Shown: in pieces, positions 20,090-32,421 of the stretch
How positions within the stretch are numbered: position 1 is the first letter of the stretch
Layout of the letters: each line of letters starts with the position of its first letter
From: Pseudomonas brassicacearum
GTDB taxonomy: Bacteria; Pseudomonadota; Gammaproteobacteria; Pseudomonadales; Pseudomonadaceae
Direction: 5' to 3'
NCBI RefSeq assembly: GCF_009601685.2
Contig: NZ_CP045701.2
Span: 6,324,001 to 6,388,000 of the forward strand
Length of the DNA stretch: 64,000 nt
Notes under the pieces: model-generated
Databases searched by the model: none
What the model saw: the letters and a program-made list of their open reading frames with translations, nothing else
What the model was told of the DNA's origin: nothing
Made by a program: the position numbers and the translations under genes

Positions 20090-21583
20090 ATGTCTCTGGC
20101 CATTGTCCATAGCCGCGCCCAAGTGGGTGTGGAAGCGCCCGCCGTTACCGTTGAAGTCCATCTGGCCAATGGCTTGCCGTCACTGACGATGGTTGGCCTG
20201 CCGGAGGCGGCGGTGAAGGAAAGCAAGGATCGGGTGCGCAGCGCGATCATCAATTCGGGGCTGAACTTCCCGGCACGGCGTATCACCCTGAACCTGGCGC
20301 CAGCGGACCTGCCAAAGGACGGTGGGCGCTTCGACCTGGCCATCGCTTTGGGGATCCTGTCGGCCAGTGTGCAGGTGCCAACCCTGACGCTGGACGACGT
20401 GGAATGCCTCGGTGAGCTGGCATTGTCCGGCGCGGTGCGACCGGTGCGCGGGGTCTTGCCCGCGGCGCTGGCGGCGCGCAAGGCCGGGCGCATGCTGGTG
20501 GTGCCGCGGGCCAATGCCGAGGAAGCCTGCCTGGCCTCGGGGCTGAAGGTGATCGCCGTGGACCATCTGCTCGAAGCAGTGGCGCACTTCAATGGGCATA
20601 CGCCGATCGGCCCTTTCGTTTCCAATGGGCTGCTCTCGGCCAGCAAACCCTACCCCGACCTGAATGAAGTACAAGGCCAGGTCGGGGCCAAGCGGGCCTT
20701 GCTGATTGCCGCCGCGGGGGCTCATAACCTGTTGTTCAGCGGGCCGCCGGGCACCGGCAAGACACTGCTGGCGAGCCGCCTGCCGGGGCTGTTGCCACCG
20801 CTGGCCGAAAGTGAGGCCCTGGAGGTCGCGGCCATCCAGTCGGTGGCCAGTTGCGTGCCGTTGAGCCATTGGCCGCAGCGTCCGTTTCGCCAGCCACACC
20901 ACTCGGCTTCCGGCCCGGCGCTGGTGGGTGGCGGGTCAAAACCGCAACCGGGGGAGATCACCCTCGCCCACCATGGCGTGCTGTTTCTGGATGAACTGCC
21001 GGAATTCGATCGTAGGGTGCTGGAGGTCTTGAGAGAGCCGCTGGAGTCTGGGCATATCGTGGTTTCTCGCGCTCGTGACCGAGTGCGCTTCCCGGCGCGT
21101 TTCCAGTTGGTGGCAGCGATGAACCCCTGCCCCTGTGGATACCTTGGCGAGCCCAGCGGCCGCTGCTGCTGTACACCGGACATGGTGCAGCGCTACCGCA
21201 ACAAACTCTCCGGCCCGCTGCTGGACCGCATCGACCTGCACCTGACCGTCGCCCGGGAAGCCACGGCGTTGAACCCCAAGAGCGAAGCCGGAGACGATAC
21301 CGCCACGGTCGCCGAGCAGGTGGCCGAGGCCCGGGAGCGTCAGCACCGGCGTCAGGGCTGCGCCAACGCCTTCCTCGATCTGCCGGGGTTGCGCCGGCAT
21401 TGCAAGTTATCCACAACCGATGAAACCTGGCTGGAAACCGCCTGCGAACGGCTGACCTTGTCGTTGCGCGCCGCCCACCGCTTGCTCAAGGTCGCCCGGA
21501 CACTGGCGGACCTGGAGCAAGCGGGGTGCATCCGCCGCGAGCACTTGGCCGAAGCGTTGCAGTATCGGCCGGCTACCCCCTGA
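20090..21583 (+). CDS. comM: ComM/YifB-family Mg-chelatase-like AAA+ ATPase
   Basis: ComM is a hexameric helicase that promotes branch migration during natural transformation. The 497-residue protein has an N-terminal Lon-protease-like domain (LTMVGLPEAAVKESKDRVRS), an AAA+ core with Walker A GPPGTGKT at 218-225 and Walker B-like LFLDELPEF, a zinc-like cysteine group in NPCPCGYLGEPSGRCCC, and a C-terminal lid. The ATG at 20090 follows AAAGGA. Its stop is only 6 bp from that of a convergent gene. Confidence 0.95.
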   Translation: MSLAIVHSRAQVGVEAPAVTVEVHLANGLPSLTMVGLPEAAVKESKDRVRSAIINSGLNFPARRITLNLAPADLPKDGGRFDLAIALGILSASVQVPTLTLDDVECLGELALSGAVRPVRGVLPAALAARKAGRMLVVPRANAEEACLASGLKVIAVDHLLEAVAHFNGHTPIGPFVSNGLLSASKPYPDLNEVQGQVGAKRALLIAAAGAHNLLFSGPPGTGKTLLASRLPGLLPPLAESEALEVAAIQSVASCVPLSHWPQRPFRQPHHSASGPALVGGGSKPQPGEITLAHHGVLFLDELPEFDRRVLEVLREPLESGHIVVSRARDRVRFPARFQLVAAMNPCPCGYLGEPSGRCCCTPDMVQRYRNKLSGPLLDRIDLHLTVAREATALNPKSEAGDDTATVAEQVAEARERQHRRQGCANAFLDLPGLRRHCKLSTTDETWLETACERLTLSLRAAHRLLKVARTLADLEQAGCIRREHLAEALQYRPATP

Positions 21584-21589
21584 ACCGTC

Positions 21590-22804
21590 TCATGGTTTGC
21601 TCAGGTCTACCAACGGTGTGTTCCGCACCTCGGTTTTTTGACCGTTCTGGATAGCGTCGATGCGCTTGAGCGCCGTATCCACGGAGCCCTTGTCCGCCAA
21701 CAGGCTGTAGTGGATCTGGAATTGCTTATGTTCTTTCGGCCCGATGGTGGGAACCAGGCCCAGGGGACGTTGATACCGGCGGTTATAGGAAAAACTGGTG
21801 CCTGGCTCCAACCCGGTCACGTAGCCCTGGCCTTGGGTATCGGTGTTTTTCCATAGGGAGAACACCGGAAGCGTGCTGGTGTTGAAGCCCACCGACACAC
21901 CGAGGCTACCGGCCTTGTTGTGCAGCACGGTGAGCGTGTCGCCCTTGGCATCGGCGTATGGCACGACGTTATAGACGGTTTCGTCGTAATCCTTGGTGGG
22001 GGCCCGGTAGGTTTGCCAATCGGGCAAGTCACCCTTGGCCTTGTCGTTGAACGGCGAGACCTGCTTGACCGGTGCCGCGAAACGAGCGCCCTGCTCCAGG
22101 AAAGGTGTGCTGAAGTTGCTGTGGTAGAGCGCTTGGTACTCCTTCGGATAATCACCGTTGTTGGTCAGCGTATCGCTGAGCGCGAACGTCACGCTGCCAG
22201 GCTCGGTGACCAGTTCGGTCTGTACCGAGAAGTCGACCTTCTTGAACGCCTGCTCCTTCAACTCGCCACGCAGGGTGATGGCGTAGGGCGGTTTTTCATC
22301 AATGTGCAACGTGACTTTGTTGGCAGGAATATTCGCAGCGCGACCATGCAGGGTCAGCAGCTCGCCGTTGTCCATGCCGGGATGGCCGACCCACTCGTAG
22401 CCGCAACGGGTGACCAGCTCGTTGAAACCTTCAAGCCAGCCCAAGCCGCCTCGGCCGTTGAGCTCGATGAACGCCGGGTTGACCACTTCCTTGACGGGCG
22501 AATCCCACCCCATGCGCACATCACCGACTGACGCCTGCAGCACATTCATGCCACGGGTCGGGACGACTGAAAGCTTCAGGGTCCCATTGTCGATGTCGAC
22601 GATGCTGACGCCTTCCTGCCGGCCACCGTGCAGGGTGCGCATCGTCACGGAAAAGGGCTTGCCGGTCTTCACGCCAAGTTGCTGGCTGGTGATTTGCCAG
22701 GGTTGGGCGGCTTTATCGGTATCCAGCAGGACGTAATCCCAAGCCATCGCATGGGAGGCAGCGCCCAAGGCGCCAAGGGTAACGAGGAGTTTGAGCGGAG
22801 TCAT
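21590..22804 (-). CDS. Exported DUF4432 / aldose-1-epimerase-like protein
   Basis: The 404-residue protein has a Sec signal peptide (MTPLKLLVTLGALGAASHAMA) and a galactose-mutarotase-like beta-sandwich. Segments include VSIVDIDNGTLKLSVVPTRGMNVL, GRGGLGWLEGFNELVTRCG, TLHGRAANIPANKV and a C-terminal GLEPGTSFSYNRRYQR. This matches DUF4432, likely a periplasmic sugar-binding or epimerase-like enzyme of unknown substrate. The ATG at 22804 has AAAGG at 8 nt; a GTG two codons upstream is too close to that site. No carbohydrate genes flank it. Confidence 0.8.
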   Translation of the reverse strand: MTPLKLLVTLGALGAASHAMAWDYVLLDTDKAAQPWQITSQQLGVKTGKPFSVTMRTLHGGRQEGVSIVDIDNGTLKLSVVPTRGMNVLQASVGDVRMGWDSPVKEVVNPAFIELNGRGGLGWLEGFNELVTRCGYEWVGHPGMDNGELLTLHGRAANIPANKVTLHIDEKPPYAITLRGELKEQAFKKVDFSVQTELVTEPGSVTFALSDTLTNNGDYPKEYQALYHSNFSTPFLEQGARFAAPVKQVSPFNDKAKGDLPDWQTYRAPTKDYDETVYNVVPYADAKGDTLTVLHNKAGSLGVSVGFNTSTLPVFSLWKNTDTQGQGYVTGLEPGTSFSYNRRYQRPLGLVPTIGPKEHKQFQIHYSLLADKGSVDTALKRIDAIQNGQKTEVRNTPLVDLSKP

Positions 22805-22916
22805 GGTCACGACCTTTTATTGGAGTTGTGCGGTTTTTATAGACTTGAAGAAACGTTTCAGCAAGCTTAAAAACAGCAATATTCCTAAAAAAGGGACGAG
22901 CTAAGGTTGGGAGCTT

Positions 22917-23007
22917 TTGTGGGAGCGAGCTTGCTCGCGATAGCGGTGGGTCAGATTGAGATGATGTTGGCTGGGCGGCCGTCATCGCGAGCAAGCTCGC
23001 ACACAGG
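22917..23007. repeat. REP doublet (REPIN) of the GTGGGAGCGAGC family
   Basis: The left copy TTGTGGGAGCGAGC... is paired with an inverted copy CATCGCGAGCAAGCTCGC. It lies between the DUF4432 and chemoreceptor genes, which share the same strand. Confidence 0.8.
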
Positions 23008-23039
23008 GGTGTGGGTGAACTTGCTCGTGACGGGACGCC

Positions 23040-25016
23040 TCAGCGGAACCGATCAACCTCTTGGCGCAGGTCCTGGGCCAGTTTTTCCAGTTCCTTGGCG
23101 GTGAGTGCCAGGTTCGAGACCACTTGGCGCTGTTCGCTGTTGGCCATGGCGATGCTTTGCAGGTTGCTGCTGAGCAGGGTCGCAGTGCTGCTTTGCTCCT
23201 GGGTGGCGGTAGTGATCGCCGCAAATTGCAGGCCAGCCGAGCGGCTTTGTTCGTCGATGCGCGCCAGGGCCGAGGCCACGTTGGCGTTGCGCGACAGGCC
23301 TTCCTGCATCAACAGGTTGCCCTGCTCCATCGTGCTGATGGCATTGCCGGTTTCCTGCTGGATGCTGTTGATCATGCTGGAAATTTCGTCAGTGGCCTGG
23401 CGGGTGCGGGAAGCCAGGCTGCGGACTTCATCGGCCACCACGGCGAAACCACGGCCCTGCTCGCCTGCGCGGGCAGCTTCGATGGCCGCGTTCAAGGCCA
23501 GCAGGTTGGTCTGCTCGGCGATCGAGGTGATGACCCCCACGATGCCGCCAATTTCCTGGGAACGCTGGCCCAAGGTATTGATGACCGAGGCGGTGCTGTT
23601 CAACGCGCCGGCAATTTGTTCCAGGGACGACGACGCTTCATCCATCGAGGTTCGACCAATGCGGGTTTGCTGGGCGTTTTCCTGGGCCAGGCGCTCGGTG
23701 TTGCCCATGTTGTCGGCAATGTTCAATGAGGTTGCACTGAACTCCTCCACTGCGCCGGCCATGCTGGTGATTTCGCCGGATTGCTGCTCCATGCCCTCAT
23801 ACGCCCCGCTGGACAACCCGGACAGGGCCTGGGCACGGCTGTTGACCTCCTGGGAGGCCTTGCGGATGTGCTCGACCATGGTCGACAAGGCCTGGCTCAT
23901 TTGGTTGAAGGCACGGGCCAACTGACCGATCTCATCATGGCTCGACACGTTCAGGCGCACGCTCAAGTCACCGGCACCCAAGGCTTCGGCCTGGCGCACC
24001 AGATCCCCCAGCGGGGCCAGTTTGCTGCGCAGCAACCACATCGCCGAGCCGACCGCCAACAACATCGCCAGCAGGCTGCCAATGGCCAGTTGCGTACCGA
24101 CGCTCCAGGTCACGGCGCGAATCTCGGTCTTGGGCATGCTCGCCACCACCGCCCACGGCCCCTCTTCGAACGGCACGGCAACGCTGTAGAAATCTTCGGC
24201 GGTATCGGTCCAGAACGCGCCCTTGCCCGGTTTCTTGACCAGGCCAACGATGGTCGCGCTCGCCTGGTCCAGCGCCTGCACGCCGGCCGGAGGCACGAGC
24301 CATTTATTTTGTTCGTCCAGCAGGGCCAGCGAACCGGTCTGGCCAATGCGGAAGCGCTTGAGGTTCTCGAACTGCGCGTTCTGCGCATCGGTGTAGTCGA
24401 AACCTACGTACAGCACGGCAATGATCTTGCCGCTGCTGTCGCGTACGGGCGTGTACTGCGACATGTAGTAACGTCCGAACAGCAAGGCGCGGCCGATGTA
24501 GCTTTTCCCGCCTATCACGGGGCCGTAAGCCGGCCCGGCGCGGTCGAGCAAGGTGCCGATGGCCCGCGTACCGTCCTGCTTGGTCAATGACGTGCTGACG
24601 CGGATGAAGTCGTCGCCGTTGCGCACGAATACCGTCGCCACCCCGGCCGTCATTTGCTTGAACTCATCAACTTCCTTGAAGTTGTTGTTCAACACTTCGC
24701 TGCCCAGGCTCAAGCCTGGGGTTTGTACGCCCGCCACCGTCACCGGCTGGTCCGGATGCACGTTCAGGCCAGCGCTGAAACGCTTTTCGAACAGACCGGC
24801 CAGGCGCTGGGTGCTCTCGCGCAAGGTGCTGTGGAAGGTATTGAGCTGATCGGCCATCAGGCGCGCTTCGCTGGCCAGGTGTTCTTCACGGGTGGCGAGG
24901 TTGGCAGCGTCCAGCGAACGCAGGGCGAAGACGGTACTGCCGGAGATCACGACCGCCAATATCACAGCGAGGGCAAGGCCTAGCTGTGAGGCGATCCGGG
25001 CACGGGGTTGAGACAT
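23040..25016 (-). CDS. Methyl-accepting chemotaxis protein with periplasmic Cache domain
   Basis: The 658-residue inner-membrane receptor has TM1 (about 12-32), a periplasmic Cache_3-Cache_2-like sensor (about 40-285, containing [18 protein letters not shown] and [13 protein letters not shown]), TM2 near 300-320, a HAMP domain ([20 protein letters not shown]), and a signalling domain with the conserved hairpin tip [20 protein letters not shown]. No C-terminal CheR-tethering pentapeptide is visible. The ATG at 25016 ([13 protein letters not shown]) is right for TM1; the longer in-frame reading adds 52 non-homologous residues. Ligand unknown. It appears inserted relative to the comM-LysR order I recall from P. 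aeruginosa. Confidence 0.93.
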   Translation of the reverse strand: MSQPRARIASQLGLALAVILAVVISGSTVFALRSLDAANLATREEHLASEARLMADQLNTFHSTLRESTQRLAGLFEKRFSAGLNVHPDQPVTVAGVQTPGLSLGSEVLNNNFKEVDEFKQMTAGVATVFVRNGDDFIRVSTSLTKQDGTRAIGTLLDRAGPAYGPVIGGKSYIGRALLFGRYYMSQYTPVRDSSGKIIAVLYVGFDYTDAQNAQFENLKRFRIGQTGSLALLDEQNKWLVPPAGVQALDQASATIVGLVKKPGKGAFWTDTAEDFYSVAVPFEEGPWAVVASMPKTEIRAVTWSVGTQLAIGSLLAMLLAVGSAMWLLRSKLAPLGDLVRQAEALGAGDLSVRLNVSSHDEIGQLARAFNQMSQALSTMVEHIRKASQEVNSRAQALSGLSSGAYEGMEQQSGEITSMAGAVEEFSATSLNIADNMGNTERLAQENAQQTRIGRTSMDEASSSLEQIAGALNSTASVINTLGQRSQEIGGIVGVITSIAEQTNLLALNAAIEAARAGEQGRGFAVVADEVRSLASRTRQATDEISSMINSIQQETGNAISTMEQGNLLMQEGLSRNANVASALARIDEQSRSAGLQFAAITTATQEQSSTATLLSSNLQSIAMANSEQRQVVSNLALTAKELEKLAQDLRQEVDRFR

Positions 25017-25198
25017 GACGGCTCCTGGCCGAGAGACCGGATCATCCTGATCACGCTCGCACGCTCGGCATTTTCGAGTGAGGTGTAAGTTGGGCCCTTT
25101 CTGCACGAAGGTTCCATCCTCACTTCGGCGGCAAAACCAAATACTTGAGCGGTTTAGAAGGATTAATGCCAAGTGGCTAGCACGGCAACTGCAACGTT

Positions 25199-26119
25199 TC
25201 AGCCCAGGCGCTGCACGTCGGGTAATTGCATGGCCCTCACCTCACCCTGGAGGAAGTCGCTGAGCCGGCGCAAACGTTCACCTCCCGGGCGGGTTTTCGG
25301 CCAGACCAGATAATAGTGCTCACCGCTGGCGACAGCCGTCGGCCATGGCAGGCTCAGGCGTCCCTGGGCGACATCCTCGGCCACCATCAACAGGTCGCCC
25401 ATGGACACCCCATAGCCACGTGCCGCCGCGATCATGCCCAGCTCCAGGGTATCGAACACCTGCCCCCCCTTGAGCGAGACCTTGTCGGACAGGCCCATGC
25501 GTTGCAGCCAATTGCGCCAGTCCCGGCGATCGGGCGTGGGATGCAGCAGCTCCGCGCTGGCCAACCGCGCCACATCCCAGGGTTGATCGTTCAACAGGTT
25601 CGGCGCGCCCACCGGGATCAATTCCTCGGGGAACAGCAAACTGGCCTCCCAGTCCGCCGGGAAATGCCCGTTGCCCAGCAACACGGCGCAATCGAAGGGC
25701 TCGGCGTTGAAGTCCACCGAGTCGATGTCCATCCAGGCACTGGTCAGCTGCACCTCGTTGCCAGGCTGCAAATGCCGGAAGCGACTCAAGCGCGCCAACA
25801 GCCAGCGCATGGTCAGCGTGGAAGGCGCTTTCATTCGCAGGATGCCATCCTCGCCATGCAAGGTGTGGCAGGCCCGCTCCAGCGCCATGAAGCCCTCACG
25901 TACGCCCGGCAACAGCAACCGTGCCGCCTCGGTCAATTGCAGGTTGCGGCCGCTGCGCAGGAACAGCCGACAGGCAAAGTGATCTTCCAGCGTGCGAATG
26001 TGCCGGCTGACCGCGCTCTGGGTGATCGACAGCTCTTCAGCGGCCCGGGTGAACGAGCTGTAGCGCGCCGCGGCTTCGAATGCCCGCAGCGCATAAAGAG
26101 GAGGAAGACGACGAGGCAT
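25199..26119 (-). CDS. LysR-family regulator, GcvA-like
   Basis: The 306-residue DNA-binding protein starts [20 protein letters not shown]. It has the LysR winged HTH ([24 protein letters not shown]) and a GcvA-type effector domain. A group of inferred effector-pocket residues cannot be assigned a ligand. It diverges from the MATE pump gene with about 160 bp between, so it may control that pump. The ATG at 26119 gives the family N-terminus. Confidence 0.9.
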   Translation of the reverse strand: MPRRLPPLYALRAFEAAARYSSFTRAAEELSITQSAVSRHIRTLEDHFACRLFLRSGRNLQLTEAARLLLPGVREGFMALERACHTLHGEDGILRMKAPSTLTMRWLLARLSRFRHLQPGNEVQLTSAWMDIDSVDFNAEPFDCAVLLGNGHFPADWEASLLFPEELIPVGAPNLLNDQPWDVARLASAELLHPTPDRRDWRNWLQRMGLSDKVSLKGGQVFDTLELGMIAAARGYGVSMGDLLMVAEDVAQGRLSLPWPTAVASGEHYYLVWPKTRPGGERLRRLSDFLQGEVRAMQLPDVQRLG

Positions 26120-26277
26120 CGCAAAAGCTCCATGGCGAGGTCTGCAAACCCTACCAGAAACACGTCCAGCATGAGTTTTAATCATGCCAGCGATCTTTTT
26201 TATCCCTTTGTGCAATCCGCCGAGAGCGCCGAGAATCGTTGCTTTACTGCCTTGTTTGAACATGGAGCGTGATGATC

Positions 26278-27672
26278 ATGCGGCATCCGGCGCGTATCGA
26301 ACTCTGGGCCATCCTGCGGCTGGCGGGGCCGTTGATTGCCTCGCAGTTGGCGCACATGCTGATGGTGCTCACCGACACCGTGATGATGGCGCGCCTGAGC
26401 CCCCAAGCCCTCGCCGGCGGCGGGCTCGGGGCGGCCACCTATTCGTTCGTGTCGATCTTCTGCATCGGCGTGATCGCCGCGGTGGGCACCCTGGTCGCGA
26501 TCCGCCAGGGCGCAGGCGATGTCGAAGGCGCCACCCGGCTGACCCAGGCCGGACTATGGCTGGCCTGGCTGATGGCGCTGATGGCCGGGTTGCTGTTGTG
26601 GAACCTCAAGCCGGTGCTGCTGATGTTCGGCCAGACCGAAACCAACGTGCTGTCCGCCGGACAGTTCCTGCTGGCACTGCCGTTCGCCCTGCCCGGCTAC
26701 TTGAGTTTCATGGCCCTGCGCGGCTTCACCAGCGCCATCGGCCGGGCCACACCGGTCATGGTGATCAGCCTCGGCGGCACCGTGGCCAACTTCCTGCTCA
26801 ACTACGCGCTCATCACCGGCATGTTCGGCCTGCCGAAACTCGGCTTGATGGGCATCGGCCTGGTCACGGCCATCGTTGCCAACTGCATGGCCCTGGCGCT
26901 GGCCTGGCATATCCATCGGCACCCGGCCTACCGTGCCTATCCACTGCTCGACGGCCTGTCGCGGCCCAATCGCCAGTACCTCAAGGAGCTGTGGCGCCTG
27001 GGCCTGCCGATTGGCGGCACCTACGCGGTGGAGGTCGGGCTGTTTGCGTTCGCCGCGCTGTGCATGGGCACCATGGGCAGCACGCCGTTGGCAGCCCACC
27101 AGATCGCGCTGCAAATCGTCTCGGTGGCGTTCATGGTACCGGCCGGGATGTCCTACGCCATCACCATGCGCATCGGCCAGCACTACGGTGCCGGGCAACT
27201 GCTGATGGCACGCCTGGCCGGTCGGGTCGGGATTGGCTTTGGTGCGGCGGCCATGCTGGCGTTCGCCATGGTGTTCTGGCTGCTGCCCCATCAATTGATC
27301 GGCTTGTTCCTGGACCACGACGACCCGGCGTTTCGCGACGTGATCAACCTGGCCGTGAGCCTGCTGGCGGTGGCGGCGTGGTTCGAGCTGTTCGATGGCA
27401 CGCAAACCATTGCCATGGGTTGCATTCGCGGGCTCAAGGACGCCAAGACCACCTTCCTGGTGGGTCTGGGTTGCTATTGGCTGATCGGCGCTCCGGCGGC
27501 GTGGTGGATGGCGTTTCACCTGAACTGGGGGCCGACTGGCGTCTGGTGGGGCTTGGCCCTGGGGCTGGCCTGCGCGGCCGTGAGCCTGACGGCGGCGTTT
27601 GAATGGAAGATGAAGCGGATGATTCGCAGTGAGCCTGGGCAGCAACGCTTCCAAGCCATCCAGGCCGATTGA
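26278..27672 (+). CDS. MATE-family multidrug efflux pump (NorM-like)
   Basis: This roughly 464-residue inner-membrane antiporter has 12 predicted membrane segments in two homologous halves. Conserved family segments include LAGPLIASQLAHMLMVLTDT, the Gly-rich AGGGLGAATYSFV, and second-half GSTPLAAHQIALQIVS. NorM homologues export cationic drugs using Na+ or H+. Three near-start codons (GTG 26269, ATG 26272, ATG 26278) follow GGAG at 26264; 26278 has the best spacing and gives MRHPARIELWAIL. It is divergent from a LysR gene. Confidence 0.92.
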   Translation: MRHPARIELWAILRLAGPLIASQLAHMLMVLTDTVMMARLSPQALAGGGLGAATYSFVSIFCIGVIAAVGTLVAIRQGAGDVEGATRLTQAGLWLAWLMALMAGLLLWNLKPVLLMFGQTETNVLSAGQFLLALPFALPGYLSFMALRGFTSAIGRATPVMVISLGGTVANFLLNYALITGMFGLPKLGLMGIGLVTAIVANCMALALAWHIHRHPAYRAYPLLDGLSRPNRQYLKELWRLGLPIGGTYAVEVGLFAFAALCMGTMGSTPLAAHQIALQIVSVAFMVPAGMSYAITMRIGQHYGAGQLLMARLAGRVGIGFGAAAMLAFAMVFWLLPHQLIGLFLDHDDPAFRDVINLAVSLLAVAAWFELFDGTQTIAMGCIRGLKDAKTTFLVGLGCYWLIGAPAAWWMAFHLNWGPTGVWWGLALGLACAAVSLTAAFEWKMKRMIRSEPGQQRFQAIQAD

Positions 27673-27679
27673 GATGTAT

Positions 27680-27777
27680 CCCCCTGTGGGAGCGAGCTTG
27701 CTCGCGATAGCGGTGTGTCAGTCAAAATAAATGGGACAGACCTATCGCCATCGCGAGCAAACTCGCTCCCATAGGGT
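27680..27777. repeat. REP doublet (REPIN) of the GTGGGAGCGAGC family
   Basis: CCCTGTGGGAGCGAGC... and the inverse CATCGCGAGCAAACTCGC...TAGGG lie between the convergent MATE and GGDEF/EAL genes. Confidence 0.85.
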
Positions 27778-27783
27778 TTTGTG

Positions 27784-29454
27784 TCAGCTGATTTCCAGCA
27801 TCGACTGTTGATCACCCTCGAACGTCAGGTATTCAACCAACTCCGGCAACGGCAACGGCTTGCTGATCAGGAAACCCTGCACCTGGTCACACCCGAAGCC
27901 GCGTAGCAGGTCCAGTTGTTCCTGGGTTTCCACACCTTCGGCCACCACTTCCAGGTTGAGGTTATGCGCCAGGTTGATCATCGCGTGCACCAGTTTGCGG
28001 TTCTCTTCGCGCTGCTCCATGCCGCCGACGAAACTCTTGTCGATCTTGAGCAGGGCGATGGGCAGGCTGTTGAGGTGCACGAACGAGGAGAACCCGGTGC
28101 CGAAGTCGTCCAGGGAGAAGCGCACCCCCAGGCGGCCCAGGGCATCCATGGTCTGCTTGACCAGTTCGCTACGGCGCATGACGGCGGTTTCGGTGAGTTC
28201 GAACTCCAGCCACTGCGCCTCGACACCCCGCTCGGCAATCAGTCGACTCAAGGTTGGCAGCAACTGGCTGTCCTGGAACTGTCGGAACGACAGGTTGACC
28301 GCCATGTGCAACGGCGCCAGCCCCCGCTCGCGCAAAGCCTGCATGTCCCGCAGCGCCCGGGAAATCACCCAGTAGCCCAGCGGCACGATCAGGCCGCTCT
28401 GTTCGGCCAGCGGCACGAACTCACTCGGTGGCAGCAAGCCACGTTCCCCATGACGCCAGCGCACCAGGGCTTCGAGGCCGACGATGTGGCCGCCATCAAG
28501 GTTCAACCGTGGCTGGTAATGCAGCTCCAGCTCGTCGCGGCGCAGTGCCCGGCGCAGTTCGCTTTCCAGGTCGGCGAGGCTGCGGGCATTGCGATTGATG
28601 CGCTCGTTGAAGATATGAAAAGTGCAGCCCTGGGTGCTCTTGGCCTGCTGCATGGCGATGTGGGCGTGCCACATCAGCGGATCGGCGCCGGCCTGGGCGC
28701 GAGCGTGGGCAACCCCCAGGCTGCAGCCGATCAGCAGGCTTTCACCGTCCACCCAATAGGGTTCGGCCAAGGCTTCCGTAATACGCTCGGCCATCCACTC
28801 GGCCCGCTGTGGCGCGCGGCGGGTGTCGATCAGCAGGGCGAATTCATCACTGCCCAACCGCGCCAATTGATCGCCGGCCTCGAGCGAGCCCTTGAGCCGC
28901 GACACCACTTGCAGGATCAAGCGGTCACCGGCCTGATGGCCGAGGGCGTCGTTGGCGTGACGAAAGTTGTCCAGGTCCAGGTGACCGAGCGCCAGGCCAC
29001 GGCCGTCGTTTTCCGCCAGGCGCGCCGCCAGCAGCGTCTGGAAGCCCTGGCGATTGGCGATGCCCGTCAAGGGGTCCTGTTCGGCAAGGCGCTGCAAGGT
29101 GTTTTCCAGCACGCCCCGTTCGCGCACATGCCGCAGGCAACGACGCAGGGTCGCGCTGTCGAGGACATCACGCACCAACCAGTCGCTGACACCGTCGGGG
29201 GCAACCGCCGGCTCGTGCTCGAGCAACAGGATCGTCGGCAGGCTGCAACGGCCCGGCGCCGGCTGCAACGCCGCGACGGTCAGCAACACCGCGTTGCGAT
29301 TATCTTCGAACAGGCTGCTGACTGACTCCCAGCTCGGGGCGCTGATCAACACGACCAAGGGCCCCAAGGGCGCCAGGCACTCGCGCAATATTGCTGACCA
29401 CGCAGGCTCTTGGGCCAATAACAGCAAACGCAAGGGTTCGACAGGCGTTGACAA
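27784..29454 (-). CDS. GGDEF/EAL protein, predicted c-di-GMP phosphodiesterase
   Basis: The 556-residue cytosolic protein has an N-terminal receiver-like region lacking clear phospho-acceptor residues (1-110), a GGDEF domain whose active loop reads RLGSDEF (one substitution from GGDEF), and a C-terminal EAL domain with an intact set: EALVRW, the NLSFRQF segment, ELTET, DDFGTGFSS, LKIDKSFV and VAEGVET. It should hydrolyse c-di-GMP; the altered GGDEF may bind GTP or be inactive. In P. aeruginosa the gene at this position next to rep is PA5295 (ProE), reported to be a phosphodiesterase affecting exopolysaccharide; orthology is inferred from position. Confidence 0.9.
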   Translation of the reverse strand: MSTPVEPLRLLLLAQEPAWSAILRECLAPLGPLVVLISAPSWESVSSLFEDNRNAVLLTVAALQPAPGRCSLPTILLLEHEPAVAPDGVSDWLVRDVLDSATLRRCLRHVRERGVLENTLQRLAEQDPLTGIANRQGFQTLLAARLAENDGRGLALGHLDLDNFRHANDALGHQAGDRLILQVVSRLKGSLEAGDQLARLGSDEFALLIDTRRAPQRAEWMAERITEALAEPYWVDGESLLIGCSLGVAHARAQAGADPLMWHAHIAMQQAKSTQGCTFHIFNERINRNARSLADLESELRRALRRDELELHYQPRLNLDGGHIVGLEALVRWRHGERGLLPPSEFVPLAEQSGLIVPLGYWVISRALRDMQALRERGLAPLHMAVNLSFRQFQDSQLLPTLSRLIAERGVEAQWLEFELTETAVMRRSELVKQTMDALGRLGVRFSLDDFGTGFSSFVHLNSLPIALLKIDKSFVGGMEQREENRKLVHAMINLAHNLNLEVVAEGVETQEQLDLLRGFGCDQVQGFLISKPLPLPELVEYLTFEGDQQSMLEIS

Positions 29455-29726
29455 GCTGACTCCCTAGACTCTGCAAGGTGGTAGGCGCCGGGCATTATGA
29501 CGTGCCCATGGGCAATGACCAATGCCAATGGTTCTCAAACACGCGGTTTCGGTGGTTTTTTCCACTCCAAATCCTGCGCTGGACGCAATTGGCCTCACAT
29601 CCTGCGTGAAAGTAACAAAAGCGGCAAATGACAATGCGCTGTGCGTCACAAGTCGGACAGAGCAGCACAATTCTCTGAGCCTGTTAAAATGCCGGCCCAT
29701 TTCGCAAACGACTCCCTGATCCTGTC

Positions 29727-32367
<2,641 letters not shown>

Positions 32368-32377
32368 CCCTGTGCCT

Positions 32378-32405
32378 CCTGTGGGAGCAAGCTCGCTCCC
32401 ACAGG
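32378..32405 (+). repeat. Single REP hairpin, probable terminator of xpt
   Basis: The perfect hairpin CCTGTGGGAGC / GCTCCCACAGG has a short loop and is followed by GGTTTTAG. It lies between the convergent xpt and CoA-transferase genes and could serve both as REP and terminator. Confidence 0.65.
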
Positions 32406-32421
32406 GGTTTTAGGTGGGTCG

